NCBI GenBank assembly: GCA_002308995.1
Contig: DBWQ01000008.1
Location: 16,894-38,800, forward strand
Direction of reading: 5' to 3'
From: Clostridiales bacterium UBA1234
Lineage (GTDB): Bacteria > Bacillota > Clostridia > TANB77 > UBA1234
DNA: 21,907 nt
Of the stretch, positions 1-5,384 are shown piece by piece; position 1 is the first letter of the stretch; the number at the start of each line of letters is the position of its first letter. The position numbers were made by a program, and so were the translations under genes. Under the pieces are notes generated by a model. The model made no database searches. It was given only the letters and a program-made list of their open reading frames with translations, and was not told the DNA's origin.

Positions 1-26
1 TTAAGGGGTGTCCCCAGTTGACGAAA
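1..26 (+). repeat. REP-like palindromic repeat, left end copy
   Basis: A GGGG-TGT-CCCC palindrome at 5-15 is followed by AGTTGACGAAA. The reverse complement of the last 24 bases of the window matches 3-26 at 22 of 24 positions, and 4948-4973 carries a related head followed by TTTGACGA. It lies just beyond the ychF stop codon. The GGGGNCGTCCCC-type head resembles small palindromic repeats I recall from Firmicutes genomes, but no mobilising gene is present here. Confidence 0.6.
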
Positions 27-41
27 GGTTCCACTTTCACG

Positions 42-1133
42 TTACACATTAAATCGAAATAGTACCACGTCTCCGTCTTGCATAATATAGTCTTTTCCTT
101 CAAAGCGAACTAATCCCTTTTCTTTCGCATTGGCAATGGATCCACAATTTAGTAATTCTTGATAATTGATGACTTCGGCTTTGATAAAGCCTCTTTCAAT
201 ATCGGAGTGAATCTTGCCGGCAGCTTCTGGTGCCTTGGTGCCTTTTTTGATGGTCCATGCTCTTACTTCTGGCTCTCCTGCCGTTAAGAATGACATTAAG
301 CCTAGTAAATCATAGCTAACACGAATTAAAGTATCTAACCCTGATTCTTTGATGCCAAGTAAATCTAGCATTTCTTGCTTTTCCGCATCTTCTAGCACAG
401 CAAGTTCTTCTTCTATCTTCACACAAAGTGGAATCACTTTGGCATGTTCTTTTTCTGCATATGCTTTTAGTTTGTTCACATTTTCATCTTGTGCCACATT
501 TTTTAATTGCTCTTCAGATACATTTGCCACATACATCATTGGCTTTGCCGTTAGTAGATAAAAATCTTTTAAAAATTCTTGTTCTTCGTCAGTTAGTGCT
601 ACGGTGCTAGCAAGCTTTCCAGCCTCTAAGGCGGTTTTTAATTTATTTAGTCCATCCACTTCTGCCTGATGCTTTTTATCCGCTCTTGCCATTTTTTGTG
701 CTTTATCCATTCTCTTATCGATAGCTTCTAAATCTGCAAAGATTAATTCCATATTAATCGTTTCCACATCACGTACAGGATCAATACTACCATCTACATG
801 CACAATGTTGCTATCTTCAAAACATCTTACCACTTGCACAATGGCATCCACTTCACGAATATGGGATAAAAATTTATTACCTAATCCCTCTCCATTCGAT
901 GCCCCTTTTACCAAGCCTGCGATATCCACAAATTTAATTACCGCTGGGGTTACCTTTTCTGGATGATATAACTCTGCAAGTAGACCAAGTCTTTCATCTG
1001 GCACTTGCACAATTCCTACATTTGGCTCAATGGTACAGAATGGATAGTTGGCACACTCTGCTCCTGCTTTGGTGATGGCATTAAACATCGTACTTTTGCC
1101 TACGTTTGGTAGGCCTACAATTCCTATTTCCAT
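42..1133 (-). CDS. ychF: Redox-regulated P-loop ATPase YchF (OBG family)
   Basis: This is a universally conserved cytosolic P-loop protein of the OBG GTPase family that prefers ATP, binds ribosomes and affects translation and oxidative stress responses. The P-loop GLPNVGKST is at residues 7-15, the G3 region DIAGLVKG at 70-77, and the usual NKxD is replaced by NVSE at 204-207, the change that goes with ATP preference. A TGS domain fills about the last 85 residues. At 363 aa it has the usual family length, so it is complete. The ATG at 1131-1133 has an AAGGAAG ribosome site six bases upstream. It is the last gene of the leftward group, separated from the U32 gene by 190 nt holding a long hairpin repeat, so it may have its own promoter, though I found no convincing one. 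Confidence 0.97.
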   Translation of the reverse strand: MEIGIVGLPNVGKSTMFNAITKAGAECANYPFCTIEPNVGIVQVPDERLGLLAELYHPEKVTPAVIKFVDIAGLVKGASNGEGLGNKFLSHIREVDAIVQVVRCFEDSNIVHVDGSIDPVRDVETINMELIFADLEAIDKRMDKAQKMARADKKHQAEVDGLNKLKTALEAGKLASTVALTDEEQEFLKDFYLLTAKPMMYVANVSEEQLKNVAQDENVNKLKAYAEKEHAKVIPLCVKIEEELAVLEDAEKQEMLDLLGIKESGLDTLIRVSYDLLGLMSFLTAGEPEVRAWTIKKGTKAPEAAGKIHSDIERGFIKAEVINYQELLNCGSIANAKEKGLVRFEGKDYIMQDGDVVLFRFNV

Positions 1134-1215
1134 TTAATTCTTCCTTTCTTTGCTCTCTATTAAGAGAAAAATAATATCTTCCTATTGTTACAAGTCAGTA
1201 AGCACTCATCATGAA

Positions 1216-1301
1216 AATATCTATTTTAAAGGGCGAGTTCTGATTTCGAGAAAGCTTTGCTTTTCGAAATCAGCATGTTTGAGCTTCTTAAAATATATAT
1301 T
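1216..1301. repeat. Long-hairpin intergenic repeat, family 1, copy 1
   Basis: Outer arms 1216-1229 and 1288-1301 pair over 14 positions with one mismatch. Inside, TGATTTCGA (1241-1249) pairs with TCGAAATCA (1264-1272), around a loop that itself holds AAAGC and GCTTT. The core is nearly the same as in copy 2 (2606-2697), and where the inner stems differ both sides change together (T-A here, C-G there). It lies between the U32 gene and ychF. It may end or process the minus-strand transcript, but there is no T-run typical of an intrinsic terminator. Confidence 0.7.
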
Positions 1302-1323
1302 GCCATCAAAAAGTACTTACGTT

Positions 1324-2553
1324 TTATTTGCAACGTCTAATAATATACCCCGGCTTAATATTGGCATCAATTTTAAACTTTACTTTTTGCTCTTTCACAC
1401 CCGGATTCACACACTCAATTTCTTCTCCTGTTTCCACATCAAATAATTTTTCAATGGTCATCTCATATGGCTTTAGCTCGTTTGGAATCATTACTTCAAG
1501 CTTATCTCCTACACTAAGTTTATTACGTATTTCTACCGTTGCAATCTTTTCAATTCCTACACTAGTAATAATTCCACCAAATTCATAATCTGGATTAATT
1601 TGCTTTCCCTCATAATCTTGAATATCTTTGTTTTCTTTATCATCAAAGTAAAACTTGGTTAATCCTCTTGTTTTTGCTTTGTTAAGTTCAAACATAAACT
1701 CCGCTTCATTAAAATTCTTTGGATCTTTTTCGTAAGCATCTAGTGCATGACGATAAGCATTTACGACTGTTGCCACATAATACTCAGTTTTTAAACGGCC
1801 TTCTATTTTTAAACTATCTACGCCAATCTCAAATAGTGTTGGAATTTCATCCATTAAACACATATCCTTAGAAGAAAAAATGTAAGTTCCTTTTTCATCG
1901 TATTCCACTGGCATCAACTCACCAGGTTTTCCCTTTTCTTCTACATATAGATTATAGGCCCATCTACATGGTTGTGCGCAATCTCCATGATTGGCATTTC
2001 TACCTGCCATGTAATCACTTAAATAGCACCTACCGGAATAGCTATAGCAAATGGCACCATGCACAAACATCTCAATTTCCATGCCATTTGGTTTATTCAT
2101 GGTAATTTCTTTGATTTCATTTTTGTTTAATTCTCTGGCTAAAATAATTCTCTTTGCACCATTTCGGTACCAAAAGTTACAAGCATGAAGACTTGTCACA
2201 TTGGCCTGCGTGCTAATGTGAATATCCGTGTTTGGCGCATATTCACGCACAATATCCACAATACCACCATCCGAAATAATAATGCCATCGACGCCCATAT
2301 CATCTAAGCGTGCTGCTTCATTTTTAATGGCCTCATATTCATTATCTCTGGCATATATATTCATTGCCACATACACTTTTTTATTGAAAGAATGGGCAAG
2401 TTTGACCGTTTCTAATAAATCATCAAATTCCATCTCGGTACGAGTTCTAAGTGAAAGCTTTGAGGTACCCGCATAGACTGCATCTGCGCCGTATAGAAAA
2501 GCTACTTTTGCTTTTTCATAGGTACCTGCGGGTGCTAGTAGTTCTGGTTTCAT
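1324..2553 (-). CDS. U32 peptidase-family protein, probable tRNA U34 hydroxylation enzyme (TrhP-like)
   Basis: U32 'peptidases' of this type (YegQ/TrhP in E. coli, YrrN and YrrO/TrhP1-TrhP2 in Bacillus) are needed for prephenate-dependent 5-hydroxylation of wobble uridine in tRNA. The N-terminal KPELLAPAG and the family signature EMFVHGA (161-167) are present, with four cysteines at 169, 176, 192 and 196 placed as in iron-sulfur-type U32 proteins. At 409 aa it is close to the longer Bacillus paralog, and only one copy is visible here. The ATG at 2551-2553 follows AGGAGG closely. The gene directly upstream encodes a TrmR-like O-methyltransferase, the enzyme that methylates ho5U, which strengthens the tRNA role over a protease role. 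The family is certain and the exact substrate is inferred from family and context. Confidence 0.88.
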   Translation of the reverse strand: MKPELLAPAGTYEKAKVAFLYGADAVYAGTSKLSLRTRTEMEFDDLLETVKLAHSFNKKVYVAMNIYARDNEYEAIKNEAARLDDMGVDGIIISDGGIVDIVREYAPNTDIHISTQANVTSLHACNFWYRNGAKRIILARELNKNEIKEITMNKPNGMEIEMFVHGAICYSYSGRCYLSDYMAGRNANHGDCAQPCRWAYNLYVEEKGKPGELMPVEYDEKGTYIFSSKDMCLMDEIPTLFEIGVDSLKIEGRLKTEYYVATVVNAYRHALDAYEKDPKNFNEAEFMFELNKAKTRGLTKFYFDDKENKDIQDYEGKQINPDYEFGGIITSVGIEKIATVEIRNKLSVGDKLEVMIPNELKPYEMTIEKLFDVETGEEIECVNPGVKEQKVKFKIDANIKPGYIIRRCK

Positions 2554-2605
2554 ATTTTCCTCCTTTTTATTAACAAATCTATTTTATATTTTTTGGTTCA
2601 TTAAA

Positions 2606-2697
2606 GAAAAATATCATTTTACCAAGCGAGTTCTGACTTCGAGAAAGCTTTGCTTTTCGAAGTCAGCATGTCTGAGCGACTAAAATGAATATTTTTC
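2606..2697. repeat. Long-hairpin intergenic repeat, family 1, copy 2
   Basis: Outer arms 2606-2621 and 2681-2697 are complementary apart from one bulged base. The inner stem pairs TGACTTCGA (2633-2641) with TCGAAGTCA (2657-2665). The core at about 2625-2679 differs from copy 1 at roughly nine positions, including a compensatory pair in the inner stem. It fills the gap between the methyltransferase stop and the U32 start, so any cotranscript of the two tRNA-modification genes would contain this hairpin. Confidence 0.7.
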
Positions 2698-2724
2698 TCT
2701 AACTATTCTAGCAATATAGTATAT

Positions 2725-3315
2725 TTATTTTACTTTTGCTACAATTAATCCATCGCCAATTTCTAATAGCTTAGCATCAAGATTAGGATTTTCTAATACA
2801 CTATCAATAAAGGTACGAAGTTTGGTAACAGCTGTGCGTTGTTTATGTTTATTATAATCACTCATCACCATGCCTTTATACAAAACATTATCTGCAATAA
2901 TCGTGCCACCTTTTTTGCAAAGTCTTAAAGCATGCTCAAAAAATTCGTTATACTTTCCCTTAGCAGCATCAATAAACACCACATCATATTCTTCGGTAAG
3001 ATACGGCAAAATATCTAAGGCATCACCTTCTAACACCCTTATTTTATCTTGCACACCTACTTTTTCGATATTTTGAAGTGCTTGTTCTACTCTTAAACTT
3101 TCAATTTCGATGGTATCTATTCGCCCACCTTCTGCTAGATATTTTGAAAAAGAGATAGCAGAAAAACCAATGGCAGTACCAATTTCCAAAACACGATATG
3201 GTTTTATCCTACTTAATAAACTAGTAATATAATCTAGGGATTCATCTAACAAAATAGGAATTTTGTTATCTCTTCCATATTTTTCTATTTCTGCTAAATA
3301 CTCGTAATTTGCCAT
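2725..3315 (-). CDS. trmR: SAM-dependent O-methyltransferase, probable tRNA 5-hydroxyuridine methyltransferase (TrmR/YrrM-like)
   Basis: This is a class I methyltransferase of the COMT-like family (Methyltransf_3). The SAM-binding motif EIGTAIG is at residues 44-50, the acidic strand end IEIE at 69-72, and the metal-site motifs FIDAAKG (114-120) and ADNVLYKG (141-148) supply D115, D142 and N143. Bacillus YrrM (TrmR) methylates ho5U34 to mo5U34 in tRNA and is encoded beside the U32 genes, as here. The start is the ATG at 3313-3315, which has GGAGGAG seven bases upstream. A longer reading with 23 extra residues has no ribosome site and would run through the TATAAT element. The product is 196 aa, slightly shorter than Bacillus YrrM. 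Family certain, tRNA substrate inferred from synteny. Confidence 0.85.
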   Translation of the reverse strand: MANYEYLAEIEKYGRDNKIPILLDESLDYITSLLSRIKPYRVLEIGTAIGFSAISFSKYLAEGGRIDTIEIESLRVEQALQNIEKVGVQDKIRVLEGDALDILPYLTEEYDVVFIDAAKGKYNEFFEHALRLCKKGGTIIADNVLYKGMVMSDYNKHKQRTAVTKLRTFIDSVLENPNLDAKLLEIGDGLIVAKVK

Positions 3316-3334
3316 GAAAAACTCCTCCAAAGGC

Positions 3335-3340
3335 ATTATA
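3335..3340 (-). promoter_or_regulatory. Candidate -10 element for the trmR-like gene
   Basis: TATAAT on the minus strand, placed to start transcription just before the GGAGGAG ribosome site of the methyltransferase gene. The -35 region is weak (GTGGCT-like at 17 bp spacing), so the promoter call rests mainly on the perfect -10. Confidence 0.4.
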
Positions 3341-3388
3341 TCATAAAGCCACAAAAAAGCCACTAAAAAAGAAAAATCTTTCAATTCT

Positions 3389-3407
3389 ATTTACTAATTA
3401 TGTAAAT
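3389..3407. promoter_or_regulatory. Inverted repeat over the -35 region (possible operator)
   Basis: ATTTAC (3389-3394) and GTAAAT (3402-3407) form a 6-7-6 inverted repeat overlapping the -35 element of the promoter at 3390-3418. The position would suit a repressor site. No regulator gene is adjacent and A/T-rich palindromes arise easily by chance. Confidence 0.3.
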
Positions 3408-3418
3408 CATGGTATAAT
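3390..3418 (+). promoter_or_regulatory. Promoter for the hypothetical gene at 3455
   Basis: The -35 TTTACT (3390-3395) and -10 TATAAT (3413-3418) are exactly 17 bp apart, predicting a start near 3425 and a leader of about 30 nt. The G+C-richer gene downstream thus has its own sigma-A-type promoter. Confidence 0.65.
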
Positions 3419-3454
3419 GAGGTCCATTTCAATACTTTTATGGAGGATTTTCCC

Positions 3455-4111
3455 ATGTATTTTGAGAAAGAAAAAGCCGATCTGATTTCTGCCCTTTCTG
3501 AGATGAATGACCTCGCCAGTGAAATCCAAGGCTATGTCGCCAAGCGTGAAATTTCGCGCATTCACGCACAGTACCAACCCCTTTCCAGTTTCATAGACGA
3601 ATCACAACTGATGATGGACAAACAGTGGCTTGCAGAACGCTTTGCAAGTGTTTCTATCTCCCTCGCCAAAAAAGAGAAAGAGTTCTTCGATCTTTTAAAG
3701 AAACTCAACATCATCGAAGGAAAAATGGAAGAAAGAGCTTCCATTTTAGGGCGTTTTCTTTCCTTTGCCCAGGTATCTGGTACAACCTTCTCTGATGTCA
3801 GCGAGAGGATGGATGAGGAGTACGCAAATCACGCCATCTGGATGAAGGAAATGCCTCTCTCTCTTCTGAACAAGCTTGACAGCTTTGAGGAAGAAAAAGA
3901 GAAAATGGAATTTCTCATCAAATCCATTGCGGAGCTTTCTACGGCCCTCATCCGCGGCGGAAAAGACCGAGCAGAAAACCAAGTTTCGTGGAAAGAGCTC
4001 TCTTTTAGAGATATGGTAGAAATCAAAGAAGCTACCAAAGAAGTGCAAAGAGCACTTCGTGCCATCAAAGACTATCAGATGGCACTTGTTGAGCTCCAAA
4101 AGCGGCTATAA
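3455..4111 (+). CDS. Hypothetical helical protein of unknown function
   Basis: I do not recognise this 218-aa protein. It is rich in Glu, Lys, Leu and Ser with heptad-like stretches (about residues 60-90 and 130-165) that suggest long helices or coiled coil. It has no signal peptide, membrane segment, cysteine motif or nucleotide-binding motif, so a cytosolic helical protein is likely. The ATG at 3455 is chosen because GGAGGA ends seven bases upstream; the in-frame ATG five codons earlier has no ribosome site. Codons are richer in G and C at third positions than those of the flanking genes, a trait shared with the convergent gene at 4156-4860. The two genes share a bidirectional terminator and may have arrived together. 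A long antisense reading frame within it looks like a shadow of this composition. Confidence 0.8.
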   Translation: MYFEKEKADLISALSEMNDLASEIQGYVAKREISRIHAQYQPLSSFIDESQLMMDKQWLAERFASVSISLAKKEKEFFDLLKKLNIIEGKMEERASILGRFLSFAQVSGTTFSDVSERMDEEYANHAIWMKEMPLSLLNKLDSFEEEKEKMEFLIKSIAELSTALIRGGKDRAENQVSWKELSFRDMVEIKEATKEVQRALRAIKDYQMALVELQKRL

Positions 4112-4118
4112 CCACACG

Positions 4119-4151
4119 CAAAAACAGCACCCAATTTAGGTGCTGTTTTTG
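4119..4151. terminator. Bidirectional intrinsic terminator shared by convergent genes
   Basis: A perfect 13-bp stem (4119-4131 with 4139-4151) has a 7-nt loop, an A-run on the left and a T-run on the right, so it should end transcription from both sides. It lies seven bases past the stop at 4111 and five before the stop of the gene at 4156-4860. Confidence 0.9.
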
Positions 4152-4155
4152 TGTT

Positions 4156-4860
4156 TTAATCGTCTTCATCGTCATCAAAATGATACGTGTTAAAAATGCT
4201 TTCCCGCATTTCTTTCATGGTACGTGCATCCAGGTGAAAGTCGGCAAACTTTTCAATATCGTAGTACTGCATCCTGTCCTCTAAGCCACGCCGAATTTCC
4301 TTCATTTGGTCTGCATAGTAAACGGGCTTGGCATACATCAAGATTTCATCTTCTTCTAAGTGGTGAAGAACCCCCCAAAGAACTTCCTTCATCTCTTCTA
4401 CGCTAAACCCCATCTTGGAACAGCGCTTTACCCAAAAGGCAAAGTGCATGACAGGAACTTCGTAGTTTAAGGAAAACTCCAAAAGATTGTGAACGCCATA
4501 CGTTTTTAACACAAACATGATGAGATCTAGCTTAATGCCATATTCAAGGCCACAGCGAATCTCACTCATCTCTGCAAAACTGTAGCGCTTTTGTGCATAC
4601 AAAAGCACTTGCTCGTAGGTAAGTCCCTCCGAAAAACCAAGCCGAATCTGATGCATTTTGGAACAGTCAAAAAAGCCGCTAATCAAAAGGCCAATTGCTT
4701 TGGTTCCCAACTTTTCTTCCAGCGCTATCCGGATTTCATACATCTGCCAAGAATCAAAATCCGGCTTTGCATAAAGCATGATTTCCTCATCCGAAAGACC
4801 ATTTTGTTTGCCTTTTTGAATTTCGGAAAGTTGCCACTGATCAAAGCGGTACGCTTCCAT
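4156..4860 (-). CDS. Hypothetical protein made of tandem 29-residue helical repeats
   Basis: The 234-aa product divides into about eight consecutive units of 29 residues starting near residue 6. Well-kept units begin near 6, 35, 64, 93, 152 and 181, a degenerate one spans about 122-151, and a partial one begins at 210. The shared pattern is an aromatic residue, then QM-x-EIR-x-GLE-x-GL, then a hydrophobic stretch ending in YAKP. Each unit is probably a helical hairpin, giving a solenoid that would bind protein or nucleic acid. The tail is acidic (DDDEDD). There is no signal peptide or membrane segment. I recall similar QM-EIR-GLE-GL repeats in unannotated proteins of Firmicutes mobile elements, but cannot check this. 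The ATG at 4858-4860 follows AAGGAGG. Its codons are G+C-richer than the neighbours', like its convergent partner. Function unknown. Confidence 0.82.
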   Translation of the reverse strand: MEAYRFDQWQLSEIQKGKQNGLSDEEIMLYAKPDFDSWQMYEIRIALEEKLGTKAIGLLISGFFDCSKMHQIRLGFSEGLTYEQVLLYAQKRYSFAEMSEIRCGLEYGIKLDLIMFVLKTYGVHNLLEFSLNYEVPVMHFAFWVKRCSKMGFSVEEMKEVLWGVLHHLEEDEILMYAKPVYYADQMKEIRRGLEDRMQYYDIEKFADFHLDARTMKEMRESIFNTYHFDDDEDD

Positions 4861-4912
4861 GATTTTCCTCCTTTCATATGTCGAAGGTTGTCAAAATTTC
4901 TAGATTTTCCTA

Positions 4913-4941
4913 AGTATATCATCTACCCATCTAAACGTCAA
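4913..4941 (-). promoter_or_regulatory. Promoter of the 29-residue-repeat gene
   Basis: On the minus strand TTGACG (4936-4941) and TATACT (4913-4918) are separated by exactly 17 bp, predicting a start near 4906 and a leader of about 45 nt. The -35 lies in the left outer arm of the palindromic element at 4937-4986. Confidence 0.65.
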
Positions 4942-4986
4942 GAATCATCAAATAGGGACGTCCCTATTTGACGATTTTGTCTTGAC
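4937..4986. repeat. Nested palindromic element between divergent promoters (REP-like)
   Basis: A perfect 24-bp palindrome centred on GGGACGTCCC occupies 4948-4971. Outside it, GTCAAGA (4937-4943) and TCTTGAC (4980-4986) form a second inverted repeat. The head followed by ATTTGACGA matches the repeats at both window ends. The outer arms supply the -35 hexamers of the two divergent promoters. Confidence 0.65.
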
Positions 4987-5011
4987 AAAATGACCCTAAA
5001 AGGAATATAAT
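4982..5011 (+). promoter_or_regulatory. Promoter of the serS T-box leader
   Basis: Perfect TTGACA (4982-4987) and TATAAT (5006-5011) hexamers are 18 bp apart, predicting a start near 5018. The 211-nt leader that follows contains the T-box. The -35 overlaps the right outer arm of the palindromic element. Confidence 0.8.
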
Positions 5012-5017
5012 TTAGCT

Positions 5018-5228
5018 AAATTTTGGCGTCGAAAGAGACTAGTAATAAAGAACTTGTTTTTAAGAGAGCTGATGGTTGGTGTAAATTAGCAAACTATCTT
5101 TATGAATCTACTCTGGAGCCTGCTCATGAAAATGAGCCCTTTGACAAAGGTTACCTTGTCCTCAAGAAGTAATTAAGGTGGTACCACGAATTAGTCCCTC
5201 GTCCTTATAATAGGACGAGGGTATTTTT
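5018..5228 (+). ncRNA. T-box riboswitch, serine-specific
   Basis: This leader senses uncharged tRNA-Ser and permits transcription of serS when charging is low. The conserved T-box AAGGTGGTACCACG is at 5175-5188. An AGTA motif sits at 5041-5044 and the AGAGAG...GGTTGGTG stem I distal signature at about 5063-5082. The likely specifier is TCT at 5107-5109, a serine codon followed by the expected purine, matching the serS gene downstream. Stems follow at 5122-5137 and about 5143-5160. The antiterminator competes with the terminator at 5196-5228. The distance to serS is unusual because a 123-nt repeat sits between the terminator and the gene. Confidence 0.93.
5196..5228 (+). terminator. Intrinsic terminator of the T-box leader
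   Basis: CCCTCGTCC (5196-5204) pairs perfectly with GGACGAGGG (5213-5221) around an 8-nt loop, followed by TATTTTT. This is the off-state hairpin of the serine T-box. Confidence 0.92.
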
Positions 5229-5351
5229 GATTTCAATATAATTGGACAATTTCGTTGTTGGACTGCACATCGGCAATCCTCAACGTATTACATATACGCC
5301 TCCGGTTGCCTCGTTTGTCCGCCTAGAAATTGCCTCAATTATATTGAAATC
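5229..5351. repeat. Long-hairpin intergenic repeat, family 2, copy 1 (in the serS leader)
   Basis: Perfect 16-bp arms at 5229-5244 and 5336-5351 enclose a core with further nested pairs: GGCAA with TTGCC, and CGTAT (5284-5288) with ATACG (5294-5298). The core reads CCTCAACGTAT...ATACGCCTCCGGTT, closely matching copy 2 at 8106-8214. It begins on the base after the T-box poly-T and ends 33 nt before the serS start, so every read-through transcript carries it in the 5' leader. Its right part supplies a possible -35 for a second serS promoter. Confidence 0.72.
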
Positions 5352-5358
5352 TTATAAT
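5330..5358 (+). promoter_or_regulatory. Possible T-box-independent serS promoter at the repeat edge
   Basis: TTGCCT (5330-5335) lies inside the repeat, the 17-bp spacer is the repeat's right arm plus one base, and a perfect TATAAT (5353-5358) lies just outside. Transcription would start near 5365, bypassing the T-box. The same TTGCCT hexamer with a 17-bp spacer is used by the next promoter at 6833-6861. Confidence 0.45.
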
Positions 5359-5384
5359 TATTATTCGAAAAGGAGACGAAAACT

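Noticed and set aside
1150..1446. Plus-strand reading frame of 98 codons over the ychF/U32 gap
   Set aside because: It runs through the hairpin repeat and antisense into the U32 gene; no ribosome site and no domain.
1216..2697. Family-1 hairpins as a CRISPR array
   Set aside because: There are only two copies 1.4 kb apart, separated by a gene, with no regular spacers and no cas genes.
3746..4099. Antisense reading frame of 117 codons on the minus strand inside the gene at 3455-4111
   Set aside because: It fully overlaps a gene with a proper promoter and ribosome site, has no ribosome site of its own, and its translation is Phe/Leu/Cys-rich noise.
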